NCBI GenBank assembly: GCA_948468385.1
Contig: CAOKHZ010000015.1
Location: 49,884-113,883, forward strand
DNA: 64,000 nucleotides
Source of the DNA: an uncultured Faecalicatena sp.
GTDB lineage: Bacteria > Bacillota > Clostridia > Lachnospirales > Lachnospiraceae
Direction of reading: 5' to 3'
The position numbers and the translations under genes were made by a program. The first letter of the stretch is position 1, and each line of letters begins with the position of its first letter. Below the pieces are notes generated by a model. It saw only the letters and a list, made by a program, of their open reading frames with translations, had not been told where the DNA came from and ran no database searches. Shown piece by piece: positions 38,291-48,017 of the stretch.

Positions 38291-39286
38291 TGAAAAGCGA
38301 CGTAATTTCTTTTTGATTCGAATGTCGTCTCCAATGAGCTTTAACATGGTATAATTGCTGGTAATGCGGGAAAATGCCCGTTCCGTGTACAAGTCTGCCA
38401 AAGTGTCCAACGATAGGTTGGTAGAAATCACGGTGGAGCGTTTGTTCAGTAACCGCTCGTTAACACAGGAAAAGAATTTGGATACGATAAAACTATTCGT
38501 AAACTCCGTGCCTAAGTCATCAATGATTAGCAAGTCGCAATCATATATGTATTCCTGCATGTCCTTTGCTTCGGGGCGGTTTTTGTCAAACGTGCTCTGT
38601 GCAAGCGTGTTAAACAGAGTCGGTGCGGAAAAATATATGACGGAAAAGCCCTCCTCAATCAAGTCACGGGCGATGCAGTTGGAAAGAAAGGTCTTTCCTA
38701 CTCCGACATCCCCGTATAGAAAGAGGTTGCCGCGGTTTTCCCGAAACGTGCGGACGAATTCCTTACAAGCGGCCAGCGTCTCAACCATCATCGCCCGTGC
38801 CTGATAGGTATGTCCCGACTTTGCTTCCAAGTAATTTAATGGATAATAATCTAGTTGGAATGTGTCAAAGTTTTCACGCTGCAAAATTTCCTTCAGGTTT
38901 GACTGCTCATAAAGGATGTCGCACACGGCCTTTTTGAAACAATGGCACTTTTGGTTGCCGACATAGCCGGTATCCTGGCAATCGGCGCATTCATAAACCG
39001 GTTCAAGGTAGTCGGTGGCAAATCCGCAGGAGACGAGAAGTTCCTGACGGGATTTCCGTAGCGATGCCATCTCCTTCTTTAAAGAATCCACGGCTTGTTC
39101 GTTTCCATTTAAAAGTTGCCTGCCATAGTTTACGGAGAGAGCCGAGACGGACTCGTCCAAAGTCTTGAGTTCAGGTGACTTCTTATATACTTCCTCATAG
39201 CGCGCATGAAGCATGGCGCGGCTTTTGGACTGTTTTTTCTCATAAATCCGCATGACGGACTGATATTGTGAAGTATTTAATCCCAC
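38267..39286 (-). CDS. DnaI/DnaC-like replicative helicase loader
   Basis: A 339-residue AAA+ protein that loads the replicative helicase. Start is GTG after TAAGGAGCATTTTC. A Cys cluster (C100, C103, C114, C116; 'CADCQDTGYVGNQKCHC') forms a zinc site as in DnaI. Walker A 'YGDVGVGKTF' at about 191-200, Walker B 'CDLLIIDDLGTEF' near 245, and 'STVISTNLSLDTLADLYTERAFSRI' region with the Arg finger. It lies 14 bases downstream of the DnaD-like gene, its functional partner. The last six residues are encoded by a palindromic repeat. Confidence 0.9.
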   Translation of the reverse strand: MGLNTSQYQSVMRIYEKKQSKSRAMLHARYEEVYKKSPELKTLDESVSALSVNYGRQLLNGNEQAVDSLKKEMASLRKSRQELLVSCGFATDYLEPVYECADCQDTGYVGNQKCHCFKKAVCDILYEQSNLKEILQRENFDTFQLDYYPLNYLEAKSGHTYQARAMMVETLAACKEFVRTFRENRGNLFLYGDVGVGKTFLSNCIARDLIEEGFSVIYFSAPTLFNTLAQSTFDKNRPEAKDMQEYIYDCDLLIIDDLGTEFTNSFIVSKFFSCVNERLLNKRSTVISTNLSLDTLADLYTERAFSRITSNYTMLKLIGDDIRIKKKLRRFSDPGQSPH

Positions 39287-39300
39287 GAAAATGCTCCTTA

Positions 39301-40416
39301 TTAATTACTGTTTAGCAACCGTTCTTCCAAAGAATCCATGTCGTACGTGCGACGTTCGAAGTTGTTTAGGTTTTTGGCTGCCGTTTTTTGGTAGAAGGAA
39401 GACTTCTTTGCAGTAGATTCCTTTTGGAAGGCGATGTCCAACGTGGCGATATCCTGGAGACTGCGAACCTGCTTGTCCTTCCACTTCTCCAAAATGCTGT
39501 CGGCGTATTCAAAACTTGGCTGGTGCGTGGCTGAAATGGTGCGGTTCACGGCCTCTAAAATGATATCAAGGGTAAAACCGAACTCTTCCGTCCACTTACG
39601 GATGTATGCGAATTCAAAATCAGCGATGCCACGGTTTCGGATGCCAAACGCGTTGAGTATGGTATAACAGTTCTTGTTATAATTTAGGGACTGCGCCTTG
39701 GCTTCCTCGACCGTGGTAATGCCTTCTTCCACCCAGGAAATCGCCACTTTCTGAATATACCGCATGCTTTTATGGTTGTTTTCCACGCAGGACTCAATCA
39801 GATATTCAATCAGGTTGGCGGACATTCCCAGTTCGTTATAAAAATAAGTGATGGCATCCACGTCGGTTTTAGACAAGGTCTTGCCCAGATACTGTTCGGC
39901 CACGAAAAGGAGGGATTTCAGCTCTTTCTGCGTCCTTAAAGAATCCAGGGGGATGGCCTTTTTGGCAGGAGCCTTCCGCTGCTGCAAAACGCCTTTGGGC
40001 GACGTTTCGGCCTTGACGCTCCCCGGATTCACGCTTTCTGCTTTGACGATTCCCACGCCCGTGGCGGAGGAAGCTTTGACATGCTCATCGTGAGCGGAGG
40101 GCGCGACATGTGCCGAGACGGGGATCTTGTTAAGTTCCAACCCGCTAGTGCGTCCTTCCGAATCCCGTTCCATTTTTAAAAGGCCGACGGACTCCCAATA
40201 GCGAAATGCGCGCAAAATATCCTTTTCCGTGTTGTTCAGACAATCCGCAATCATGGGAATCGTCAGAGTCTGGCACGGATCATCCAAATGCCGAAGTAAA
40301 AATAGGTATACTTTTACAAACTCCCCATTTGCCTGAACCATGTAGTTGTCAATAAAATCATTGGCAATCAGAGTTGCGTTCGTCTGAAATTTGTTTTTTA
40401 GCTTTAATGTCTTCAT
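39301..40416 (-). CDS. DnaD/DnaB-like primosomal protein
   Basis: A 371-residue protein of the DnaD/phage-associated-domain family. The N-terminus ('DFIDNYMVQANGEFVKVYLFLLRHL') with a winged-helix fold is followed by a linker of Ala, Val, Lys and Ser (about residues 100-145), then two DnaB_2-type domains: 'LDSLRTQKELKSLLFVAEQYLG' around 155 and 'CYTILNAFGIRNRGIADFEFAYIRKW' region around 250. Such proteins help DnaA-directed or restart loading of helicase. Translation with the downstream loader gene is probably coupled (14-base gap). The start ATG has a weak GGACAGGTTG-type site. Confidence 0.88.
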   Translation of the reverse strand: MKTLKLKNKFQTNATLIANDFIDNYMVQANGEFVKVYLFLLRHLDDPCQTLTIPMIADCLNNTEKDILRAFRYWESVGLLKMERDSEGRTSGLELNKIPVSAHVAPSAHDEHVKASSATGVGIVKAESVNPGSVKAETSPKGVLQQRKAPAKKAIPLDSLRTQKELKSLLFVAEQYLGKTLSKTDVDAITYFYNELGMSANLIEYLIESCVENNHKSMRYIQKVAISWVEEGITTVEEAKAQSLNYNKNCYTILNAFGIRNRGIADFEFAYIRKWTEEFGFTLDIILEAVNRTISATHQPSFEYADSILEKWKDKQVRSLQDIATLDIAFQKESTAKKSSFYQKTAAKNLNNFERRTYDMDSLEERLLNSN

Positions 40417-40565
40417 ATGCCAACCTGTCCTTTAGCTTTATTCCCCGTTATGTCCCCTCTTGCGTAAGGGTATTATAGCATTGAAAAGCGGCAGAAAAAA
40501 GCCTTTTTTTCGGGTTAGTGGCAACTTTTTTGTTGATAACTTTGTGTGGAAAATGTGGATAACTC

Positions 40566-41942
40566 CTATTTCAGAAACATTTCCCCAATGTTTACAACGT
40601 TTCCGGCTCCCATAGTTATCAACACGTCCCCTTCCAAGCATGAAGTTTTTAGAAACTCGTTGATGTCCTCGAAGCTGGAAAAGTAATGGGCATCGGTTCC
40701 GAGGCGGCAAATTTCATCGGCCAGGTCTTTGGAAGAGATGCCGAGGTCATCCGTTTCCCGGGCGGCGAAAATATCTGCCAGAACCAAATGGTCGGCGAGG
40801 GAAAGTGCTTCGGCAAATTCATGGAAGAACGCTTTTGTGCGCGTATAGGTATGAGGTTGGAAAACGCACCATAATTGCTTATGCGGATAATTTTCCGCCG
40901 CGGTCAGCGTCGCCCGAATTTCCGTAGGGTGATGCGCGTAATCGTCAATAACGGTTACCCCGCCCTTTATGCCCTTATATTCAAAGCGTCGGTTGGTTCC
41001 TTTGAAAGAGGACAGCCCGCGGGCGATGACGTCGAACGGAACGTCCACGGCGTCGGCGGTCGCGATTGTAGCCAATGCGTTTGACACGTTATGTTTTCCT
41101 GGCACGGAAAGGGAAATCCTGCCGAATAGACTTCCTTTCTTGTACACGTCAAAAGAAGCGTTTCCAAGCTCGTCGTAGGAAATGTTTTCGGCAAAATAGT
41201 CGCTATCCGTGGTCTGGCCGTAAGTGACTACCTTACAGTCAAGTCCGTCGTGGACGTATTCGTAATTTTCAATGTCGGTATTGATGACCAGGGTGCCGTC
41301 AGAGGGCAGGAGGGCCGCAAAGCGGCGGAAGGAATGCCGAATGTCATCCAAATCCTTAAAATAGTCCATATGGTCTTCTTCTATATTTAAAATTACGCCG
41401 ATTTTCGGAAAAAACTGTAAAAAACTGTTCGTGTATTCGCAGGCCTCGGTAAGGAAAACGTTCCCGTTTCCTACCCGGATGTTTCCACCGATCGCCTTGA
41501 GGATGCCGCCCACGGAAATGGTCGGATCCAGGTTTCCTTCCAAAAGAACGTGGGAAAGCATGGAAGTCGTGGTCGTTTTGCCATGCGTGCCGGACACGGC
41601 GATAGGGAGCGCGTAGTTTTTCATCAGTTGTCCCAAAAGCTCGGCGCGCGTCAGCAGTGGCAAGCCAAGGTTCCTCGCTTGTACAAGCTCGGGATTGGAT
41701 GCCTTGATTGCGGCGGTATAGACGACGCAGTCGATGCCGTCAATGATGTTGGCGGCCTTTTGTCCATAAAAAACCCGTGCGCCCTTTTCTTCCAGAATCT
41801 GGGTCAGGGAAGATTTTCCATTGTCCGATCCGGATACTGTAAATCCTTTTTGTAGCAGGATTTCGGCAAGTCCGCTCATGCTGATGCCGCCGATTCCGAT
41901 AAAATGAACATGAATTGGTTTGTCAAAATTAATATTATACAT
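40566..41942 (-). CDS. murC: UDP-N-acetylmuramate--L-alanine ligase
   Basis: A 458-residue cytoplasmic enzyme adding L-Ala to UDP-MurNAc in peptidoglycan synthesis. The ATG at 41942 is preferred because 'MYNINFDKPIHVHFIGIGGI' matches family length; the frame is open 11 codons more. N-terminal Rossmann 'HFIGIGGISMSGLAEILL', ATP loop 'VSGTHGKTTTTSML' at 117-130, 'LTEACEYTNSFLQFFPKIGVILNIEEDHMDYF' region, and C-terminal 'VIDDYAHHPTEIRATL'. AGAGG lies about 13 bases before the ATG. It stands alone, 150 bases upstream of the dnaD-like gene. Confidence 0.95.
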   Translation of the reverse strand: MYNINFDKPIHVHFIGIGGISMSGLAEILLQKGFTVSGSDNGKSSLTQILEEKGARVFYGQKAANIIDGIDCVVYTAAIKASNPELVQARNLGLPLLTRAELLGQLMKNYALPIAVSGTHGKTTTTSMLSHVLLEGNLDPTISVGGILKAIGGNIRVGNGNVFLTEACEYTNSFLQFFPKIGVILNIEEDHMDYFKDLDDIRHSFRRFAALLPSDGTLVINTDIENYEYVHDGLDCKVVTYGQTTDSDYFAENISYDELGNASFDVYKKGSLFGRISLSVPGKHNVSNALATIATADAVDVPFDVIARGLSSFKGTNRRFEYKGIKGGVTVIDDYAHHPTEIRATLTAAENYPHKQLWCVFQPHTYTRTKAFFHEFAEALSLADHLVLADIFAARETDDLGISSKDLADEICRLGTDAHYFSSFEDINEFLKTSCLEGDVLITMGAGNVVNIGEMFLK

Positions 41943-42145
41943 AAATACGAATAACCTCTTCTCAACTATTCTCACGTAGGCAAAGCGCCAAGTGGACGGG
42001 GACGGGGAGTTGAAATTCCGTCGCTTTATCTATTATAACTATATATGAGAAAAATTGAAAGAAGTTCTTTTTGTGCAAAATCAATAAAATGTAAAAAAGT
42101 GTATCGGAATATTTGTAAAATTGTACACATAAAGAAAAAGTGTGT

Positions 42146-42151
42146 TATAAT
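42146..42151 (+). promoter_or_regulatory. -10 element of the spoVG leader
   Basis: TATAAT at 42146-42151, with TTGTAC at 42121-42126 as a weak -35 (19-base spacer). It would start a transcript near 42158, giving an untranslated leader of about 215 bases before spoVG. Confidence 0.5.
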
Positions 42152-42168
42152 AGAGTGAAATCTGAACC

Positions 42169-42323
42169 CATTGTATCGGAGAAATCTGAACAATGTAATG
42201 ATGCTCGGGGCAAATTTTGTTTGTCCGGGCATGGCACCAACCGTAGCCGCAAAGTGGCAGAATTCCTTATGCGGTTGTGCCCATCCATTTATACCGCGGG
42301 GCGTTTTTTGGATCCCGCAGTAT
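42169..42323 (+). ncRNA. Structured leader RNA upstream of spoVG (four hairpins)
   Basis: Four consecutive stems can be drawn: CATTGT/ACAATG (42169-42195); ATGCTCGG/CCGGGCAT (42201-42232); ATGGCACC-AACCG against CGGTTGTGCCCAT (42231-42284); and ATACCGCGGG/CCCGCAGTAT with one C-A mismatch (42291-42323). A -10 box precedes and the spoVG ribosome site follows. No coding frame of any length fits. Stems two and three share two bases and may be alternatives. No known class was recognised; a cis-regulatory leader or a small RNA are both possible. Confidence 0.45.
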
Positions 42324-42371
42324 ATACACATGTACGCAATCATGAAGCGATTAGCGTGAGAGAAAGGAGAT

Positions 42372-42665
42372 ATGGATATGCAGATCACAGATGTACGCGT
42401 GCGAAAAGTGGAGAAAGAAGGAAAGTTAAAGGCAGTAGTTTCGATTACCTTGGATGATGAATTCGTCGTTCATGACATCAAGGTGATTGAAGGAGAGAAA
42501 GGGCTGTTCATCGCGATGCCGAGCAAGAAAGCGGCAGACGGTGAATACCGGGACATTGCACATCCGATCAACTCGGGAACGAGGGAGCGGATACAAAGAA
42601 TTATTTTAGAAAGATATGAACACGGCTTGGAGAATGAGACTGAACATGTAATGGAAGAAATGTAA
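42372..42665 (+). CDS. spoVG: Septation/regulatory protein SpoVG
   Basis: A 97-residue DNA- and RNA-binding regulator. '[29 protein letters not shown]' region, '[21 protein letters not shown]' and '[17 protein letters not shown]' are the invariant SpoVG blocks. In Bacillus it affects asymmetric septation; in other Firmicutes it is a global RNA-binding regulator. Start ATG (42372 or 42378) follows AAAGGAGATATG. It is monocistronic here, with a structured leader and an intrinsic terminator. Confidence 0.95.
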   Translation: MDMQITDVRVRKVEKEGKLKAVVSITLDDEFVVHDIKVIEGEKGLFIAMPSKKAADGEYRDIAHPINSGTRERIQRIILERYEHGLENETEHVMEEM

Positions 42666-42674
42666 GTTATAGAG

Positions 42675-42707
42675 AAAAAGAATCCCTTAACCAGGGATTC
42701 TTTTTTT
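42675..42707. terminator. Terminator after spoVG
   Basis: AAAAAGAATCCCT/AGGGATTCTTTTTTT around TAACC. Symmetric A and T runs allow use by the convergent pseudouridine synthase gene as well. Confidence 0.85.
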
Positions 42708-42744
42708 GATTGGCATTTTCGGAAGACGCCGTTCAAGAAACTTT

Positions 42745-43422
42745 CTATAAAAGATTTTCGGCGGAGGTTTGCTCGGACGGCTCGATGGGAAACTCGAAGC
42801 ACATGGGCTTGTCCGTAGACGGGTGCCTGAATTTCAAACGGCAGGCGTAAAGCGCGATACATCCCGGTTTTGATGGTTTGGCGCCATACTTGACGTCACC
42901 AACGATCGGACAGCCCAGCGAGGACATTTGTGCGCGGATTTGATGGTGCCGCCCGGTGTCCAAAGTGATTTCGACAGAGCAACGTTCGCCTTCTGTACGC
43001 AGGACGCGGTAATGGAGCCGTGCAAGCCGTGCGCCGGGAGTGCCGGCGGGACATGCGCGGGATAGATTTGACTTTGCATCATGGAGGAGATGGTTTTCCA
43101 GCGTGCCATCCAAGACGGAGGGGATTCCCTCTAAAACGGCTTGGTAATGTTTACTAAATCCTCGCGTTGCGAGTTGCTTATTTAAATTCCTCGCGGCGGC
43201 GGGGGTTTTGGCAAATACGAGCAAACCTTGAACGGGCTGGTCCAGGCGGTGGATGACGGCAAGGTAATCGGACTTTCCACCATGCGTGGCAACGTGGTTT
43301 CGCAGGATGCTTTCCAAATCCGGTACGTCGAACCGGCGGCTTTGTGTGGCCATGCCGGCCGGCTTTATGCATACCAGGATGTCTTTGTCTTCATATACGA
43401 TTTCTACGTGCTTGTTTTTCAT
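42745..43422 (-). CDS. RluA-family RNA pseudouridine synthase
   Basis: A 225-residue enzyme isomerising uridine in rRNA or tRNA. The catalytic Asp is D61 in 'AVIHRLDQPVQGLLVFAKT', the RluA signature. 'DTGRHHQIRAQMSSLGCPIVGD' near residue 155 is the second conserved block. There is no S4 domain, so it belongs to the short RluA/RluC-like branch; the exact target uridine cannot be told. ATG start. It faces spoVG across a shared terminator. Confidence 0.92.
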   Translation of the reverse strand: MKNKHVEIVYEDKDILVCIKPAGMATQSRRFDVPDLESILRNHVATHGGKSDYLAVIHRLDQPVQGLLVFAKTPAAARNLNKQLATRGFSKHYQAVLEGIPSVLDGTLENHLLHDAKSNLSRACPAGTPGARLARLHYRVLRTEGERCSVEITLDTGRHHQIRAQMSSLGCPIVGDVKYGAKPSKPGCIALYACRLKFRHPSTDKPMCFEFPIEPSEQTSAENLL

Positions 43423-43494
43423 GTTGATTTTACCATTTTCCTTTTGAATTTATTATATATCAATGAAAAGTATCTTAAAACCTGACAGTAATTC

Positions 43495-43523
43495 TTGACT
43501 TTTTCGCAGAATCTGTCTAAACT
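43495..43523 (+). promoter_or_regulatory. Promoter of xpaC-telA
   Basis: TTGACT at 43495-43500 and TAAACT at 43518-43523 with a 17-base spacer, 60 bases before the xpaC-like ATG. Confidence 0.6.
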
Positions 43524-43585
43524 GATTATCATACAAATGATTTGATAGGTCAATAGCATTTTTTAAGAAGGGTTGGACGCAAGAT

Positions 43586-45058
43586 ATGGAAAGCCAGGAT
43601 TGGGAACAGTTTGGAGAGGATATCAAAAGGAGCGTGACGGACGCGGTCGAGTCCGGTGACTTCAGCAGTTTGAACCAGACCGTGACGGACACGGTAAACG
43701 GCGTGATGAGCGGGCTGGGCAATGCAATGCGGGGATTTAGCGGATCGCGCGCGAATGGAGCTAGGCAGGCACCGCTGGAGTTTGACTACCGGACGGGGAC
43801 TTATCGAAAGGATACGGAACAATCGTATCATTATAAGGAGGCAGGACAATCGGGAAAGGACAACGCCGGCAGCGGCACGGGCTCTTATAGGGCGAGCGGA
43901 CAGCAGGCGGAACGTTACCGGTATGGTCAAGGCGCGGGGGGCGGGACTTATGGGCAGACGCAGAACGCGTACCGTTACCAGCATCAGGGAAGGACGATGA
44001 ACCAGGGAAGGGGATTGGCCGGGAATGGCACGGCGAAGCAGAAGAAAATGTTGCCGGCTTTGTATGCGCGGCCGACGGGGTTGCAGGTCGGCGGCTGGCT
44101 CCTTTCCGGCATCGGGGGGATAACGGCCCTGGGATGTGGCAGCGCGGCGGCAATTTGCTTATTGGCGATGGCGTTTGGCGGAGCACCGGGAGCGACGGCG
44201 ATTGCGGTCGGCATCTTGGGAATGTGCACGGCCTTGTTCGGGGCGGTTGCCGGCGTGGGAAAGGGATGGCTGGGGAGCATTCGGAGGTTTCGTTCCTATG
44301 TCAGGGAATTGGGCGAACGGGAGTATTGTGACATTAAAATGCTTGCCCAGCAGGTACGCAAGTCACCCAGGTACGTGGTAAAAGACTTGCGCAAGATGAT
44401 TGCCCGGGGTTGGTTTCGGGAAGGGCATCTGGACGAGGGCGGAACTTGCCTGATGGTCAGTCATAATGCCTATCATCAATATACCGCGCTTCTGGAGTCG
44501 AGGGATGAGCAGAATCGAAACGAGCAGGAAGCAAGGAGAAGGGCCGAACAAGAAGTGAAAGAAAAGGCGGCACAGATGCGCAAAGACGAGGCGGAGAACG
44601 ACGAGAGCCTGCCCGTGGAGGTGCGCGAAATCCTGAAGTCCGGGGAAGAATATTTGCGCAAAATCCGCTCTTGTAATGAAGCGATACCAGGCGAGGAGAT
44701 TTCCGCCAAGATTTCCCGTATCGAGATGCTGGTAGACCGCATTTTCGTCCGCGTGAAAGAGCAGCCGGACACTGTTTCGGATTTGCACCGGATGATGCAG
44801 TATTACCTGCCGACCACTGTAAAGCTTTTGGAGGCGTACGAGCAGCTTGACAAGCAGCCGGTGCAGGGAGAGAACATCTGCAATTCAAAGCGGGAAATCG
44901 AAAAGACCCTGGATACGCTGAACGTGGCGTTTGAGAAGCTTTTGGACAGCTTGTTCCAGGATACCGCGTGGGACGTGTCCTCGGACATTTCCGTCCTGCA
45001 CACGATGCTGGCCCAGGAAGGGCTGACGGAAGAGGCGTTTAAGAAGAAGGACGCATAA
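43586..45058 (+). CDS. XpaC-family membrane-associated protein
   Basis: A 490-residue protein. The first 150 residues are Gly-, Gln-, Tyr- and Arg-rich and look disordered ('QGAGGGTYGQTQNAYRYQHQ'). Two membrane helices follow (about 172-192 and 198-220, 'GGWLLSGIGGITALGCG...ATAIAVGILGMCTALFGAVAG'). The C-terminal part 'YCDIKMLAQQVRKSPRYVVKDLRKMIARGWF' is the conserved XpaC-like winged-helix stretch, then a charged coiled coil and helical bundle ('YLPTTVKLLEAYEQLDKQP'). XpaC (named from a phosphatase assay) pairs with TelA in many Firmicutes. Function is envelope-stress related but not defined. Confidence 0.85.
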   Translation: MESQDWEQFGEDIKRSVTDAVESGDFSSLNQTVTDTVNGVMSGLGNAMRGFSGSRANGARQAPLEFDYRTGTYRKDTEQSYHYKEAGQSGKDNAGSGTGSYRASGQQAERYRYGQGAGGGTYGQTQNAYRYQHQGRTMNQGRGLAGNGTAKQKKMLPALYARPTGLQVGGWLLSGIGGITALGCGSAAAICLLAMAFGGAPGATAIAVGILGMCTALFGAVAGVGKGWLGSIRRFRSYVRELGEREYCDIKMLAQQVRKSPRYVVKDLRKMIARGWFREGHLDEGGTCLMVSHNAYHQYTALLESRDEQNRNEQEARRRAEQEVKEKAAQMRKDEAENDESLPVEVREILKSGEEYLRKIRSCNEAIPGEEISAKISRIEMLVDRIFVRVKEQPDTVSDLHRMMQYYLPTTVKLLEAYEQLDKQPVQGENICNSKREIEKTLDTLNVAFEKLLDSLFQDTAWDVSSDISVLHTMLAQEGLTEEAFKKKDA

Positions 45059-45172
45059 GAAAGTCGAGGGAATTGGATTTGCCCGAGTCAGCCAAGTTAT
45101 TAAGGTAGTTCCAATTAGTGGATTACTTTTAAATATAAAAAAGATTATCAAAAAGAAATGGAGAGAAAAGCT

Positions 45173-46318
45173 ATGAGTGATGAATTTAAAGATTTTGCCC
45201 CAACCCCGACGTTGACATTGGATCCGTTTCAGGCCAAGCCCGAGCCGGAACTTCCAACACAGCAGCAGGAGAAGCCGGTCTTTGACGAGAACGTGCTTAC
45301 TGCGGAGGAAAGGAAGATGGCGGAGCAGTTTGCCGAACAAATTGACTTGACAAATTCTCAAACGATTTTGCAATATGGTGCCGGAACGCAGAAGAAGATG
45401 GCTGATTTTTCAGAGTCGGCATTGGAGAACGTGCGCACGAAGGACATGGGCGAGGTCGGCGACTTGCTGGCCGGCGTGGTCAAGGAATTAAAGTCCTTTG
45501 GCGAGGAGGAAGAGGAGAAGGGATTCTTCGGTTTCCTGAAAAAGAGCGGGGACAGGATTACGTCCATGAAGATTAAATACAACAAGGCGGAGACGAACAT
45601 CAACCAAATCGTGAAGGCCTTGGAGAGCCACCAGGTACAACTTTTGAAGGACATTGCCTTGTTGGACAAAATGTATGAACTGAACCTGACATATTTTAAG
45701 GAACTGACGATGTACATCATGGCGGGCAAGAAGAAGTTGAACGAGGTGCGCGCCACCAAGCTGAAGGAATTGCTTGAAAAAGCGCAGCAGAGCGGCTTGG
45801 CGGAGGACGCGCAGGCCGCGAGGGATCTCGACGGGATGTGTAACCGGTTCGAAAAGAAAATTCATGATTTGGAATTGACACGTCAGATTTCCATACAGAC
45901 GGCTCCGCAGATTCGTCTGGTGCAGGGGAATGACACGCTGATGGTGGAAAAGATTCAGTCTACTATCGTTAACACGATTCCGCTGTGGAAGAGCCAGATG
46001 GTATTGGGGCTTGGCGTGGAGCATTCCGCGCAGGCGGCCGCGGCGCAGCGAGAAGTGACGGACATGACCAACGAGTTGCTTAAAAAGAATGCGGATAAGC
46101 TAAAGATGGCGACACTTGACACGGCCCGCGAGTCCGAACGTGGCATCGTGGACATTGAGACGTTGAAGCACACGAACGAATCGCTTATTTCCACGTTGGA
46201 CGAGGTGATGAAGATTCAGCAGGAGGGTCGTCAGAAACGCCGCGAGGCAGAGGTGGAGATGCAGCGTCTGGAAGGAGAGCTCAAGACGAAGCTCTTGCAG
46301 ATTCAGGCGCAGAATTGA
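45173..46318 (+). CDS. TelA-family toxic anion resistance protein
   Basis: A 381-residue, mostly helical cytoplasmic protein. The ATG at 45173 follows GGAGAGAAAAGCT. The TelA blocks are 'SQTILQYGAGTQKKMADFSESAL' region near residue 65, 'FFGFLKKSGDRITSMKIKYNKAETNI' near 120, and 'MYIMAGKKKLNEV' near 190, ending with coiled coil. TelA proteins are linked with tellurite, nisin and other envelope-stress tolerance, but the biochemical role is unknown. It is separated from the xpaC-like gene by 114 bases and is its standard partner. Confidence 0.92.
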   Translation: MSDEFKDFAPTPTLTLDPFQAKPEPELPTQQQEKPVFDENVLTAEERKMAEQFAEQIDLTNSQTILQYGAGTQKKMADFSESALENVRTKDMGEVGDLLAGVVKELKSFGEEEEEKGFFGFLKKSGDRITSMKIKYNKAETNINQIVKALESHQVQLLKDIALLDKMYELNLTYFKELTMYIMAGKKKLNEVRATKLKELLEKAQQSGLAEDAQAARDLDGMCNRFEKKIHDLELTRQISIQTAPQIRLVQGNDTLMVEKIQSTIVNTIPLWKSQMVLGLGVEHSAQAAAAQREVTDMTNELLKKNADKLKMATLDTARESERGIVDIETLKHTNESLISTLDEVMKIQQEGRQKRREAEVEMQRLEGELKTKLLQIQAQN

Positions 46319-46414
46319 CAGAAAGCAACTGGCGTTGAACGCTTAACGAGCGCGAAAAGCGCGAGCTTAGCGAAAAGAACTTCCATGAACAGAAAAGGAG
46401 ATATTATTATAATC

Positions 46415-47857
46415 ATGGCAAAGGAAAAAAAACTGGTACAGTCCATCACGGCGCGGGACGAGGATTTTGCGCAGTGGTATACGGACGTGGTGAGAGAAGC
46501 GAAATTGTGTGATTATTCGGGGGTGAAAGGGTGCTTGAACTACCTTCCCAACGGATATGCCATTTGGGAAAACATTCAAAATGATTTGGACAAGCGTTTC
46601 AAGGAGTCAGGCGTGGAGAACGTATATCTGCCGGTTCTGATTCCTGAATCGCTGTTGCAGAAGGAGGCGGACCATATCGAAGGGTTCGCGCCGGAGGCGG
46701 CCTGGGTGACCCAGGGCGGTTCAGAGCCGTTGCAGGAAAAGTTCTGCATCCGTCCGACATCCGAGACGTTGTTCTGCGACGTGTGGAGCAAGACGGTACA
46801 GTCCTACCGCGACTTGCCGAAGGTATGGAACCAGTGGTGCTCGGTGCTTCGCTGGGAAAAGACGACGAGGCCTTTCTTGCGTTCTCGTGAATTTTTGTGG
46901 CAGGAGGGGCATACGATTCATGCCACCTACGAGGAAGCAGAAGAGCGGACACTGATGATGCGTGACATTTATTATAATTTTATCCAGGATGATTTGGCGA
47001 TTCCGCTCATCACGGGACGCAAAACCGAGAGCGAGAAGTTTGCCGGGGCGCAGGACACCTATACGGTGGAAGCCCTGATGCACGACGGGCAGGCACTGCA
47101 GTCCGGAACGAGCCATTTCTTTGGGAATTCTTTCCCGGATGCGTTCAATATCAAATATGCGGATAAGAATAACGAGCTGCACAGCGTTTATGAAACTTCG
47201 TGGGGGCTTTCCACACGGATTATCGGTGCCATCATCATGGTGCACGGTGACGATGACGGACTGGTTTTGCCGCCGAGAATCGCGCCGATTCAGACGAGGG
47301 TGATTCCGATTGCCCAACATAAGGAGGGCGTGCTTGACAAGGCGAGGGAAATCCTTGACGCGTTGACGGCGGCGGGGTACAAGGCGAAGCTTGATGATTC
47401 CGACAAGGCTCCTGGCTGGAAGTTTGCCGAGCAGGAAATCCTGGGCATCCCCACCCGCATCGAGATTGGGCCGAAGGACATTGAAAATGGCCAGGTCGTG
47501 GTGGTACGCAGGGACACGAGGGAGAAGATCGTCGTACCGATTGACGAGATTACCACGAGGCTTTCGGAAATTTTGGAAACGATGCAGAAAGAAATGTTCG
47601 AGCGGGCGAAAGCGTTTCGTGACGAGCGGATCAGTTGCGCTACCACGATGGAGGAGATGGGACGTAAGTTTGGTGAAAAGCCGGGCTTCATCAAGGCAAT
47701 GTGGTGCGGCGAGGAAGCCTGCGAGGATGAAATCAAAGCGCAGGTGGGCGGCATGACCTCGAGGTGCATCCCCGAAGAGCAGGAGCACTTGTCCGATGCG
47801 TGCGTTTGTTGCGGCAAGCCTGCAAAACATATGGTATACTGGGGCAGGGCGTATTAA
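46415..47857 (+). CDS. proS: Proline--tRNA ligase, short (archaeal/eukaryotic-type) form
   Basis: A 480-residue class II synthetase charging tRNA-Pro. The start at 46415 gives '[28 protein letters not shown]' region; AAAGGAGA lies about 15 bases upstream, a little far. Motif 2 '[29 protein letters not shown]' region and motif 3 are present. There is no insertion editing domain between motifs 2 and 3. The C-terminal zinc-like extension shows '[17 protein letters not shown]' and '[21 protein letters not shown]' (C-terminal Tyr). The free-standing deacylase at 22491 probably supplies editing. No T-box is visible upstream, only a short AGCGCG/GCGCGAGC hairpin. Confidence 0.95.
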   Translation: MAKEKKLVQSITARDEDFAQWYTDVVREAKLCDYSGVKGCLNYLPNGYAIWENIQNDLDKRFKESGVENVYLPVLIPESLLQKEADHIEGFAPEAAWVTQGGSEPLQEKFCIRPTSETLFCDVWSKTVQSYRDLPKVWNQWCSVLRWEKTTRPFLRSREFLWQEGHTIHATYEEAEERTLMMRDIYYNFIQDDLAIPLITGRKTESEKFAGAQDTYTVEALMHDGQALQSGTSHFFGNSFPDAFNIKYADKNNELHSVYETSWGLSTRIIGAIIMVHGDDDGLVLPPRIAPIQTRVIPIAQHKEGVLDKAREILDALTAAGYKAKLDDSDKAPGWKFAEQEILGIPTRIEIGPKDIENGQVVVVRRDTREKIVVPIDEITTRLSEILETMQKEMFERAKAFRDERISCATTMEEMGRKFGEKPGFIKAMWCGEEACEDEIKAQVGGMTSRCIPEEQEHLSDACVCCGKPAKHMVYWGRAY

Positions 47858-47872
47858 AACTGAAAAAAACCC

Positions 47873-47901
47873 TTGACTTTCCATGGAAAACGTAATAAAC
47901 T
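47873..47901 (+). promoter_or_regulatory. Promoter of the str operon
   Basis: TTGACT at 47873-47878 and TAAACT at 47896-47901, spacer 17, about 115 bases before rpsL. Confidence 0.65.
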
Positions 47902-48017
47902 AGTTGAGCGTGCATGAAAATGCATTGTGTTTTTGTGCGCATATAGATAATGTAAGTTATCTGCAACCGCCCCGACTGGTTTCGGGGAAACGAAGAAAAT
48001 CATAGGAGGTGAAAAGA

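Noticed and set aside
42158-42371. 6S RNA
   Set aside because: Length is right, but the folds are serial short hairpins and do not form the single long rod with central bulge of 6S RNA.
46319-46414. T-box leader of proS
   Set aside because: No T-box sequence or specifier hairpin; the gap is only 96 bases and carries one short GC-rich hairpin.
46721-47884. Minus-strand open frame of 387 codons opposite proS
   Set aside because: Antisense shadow of proS; composition (many His, Arg, Leu) is typical of a mirrored frame and no family fits.
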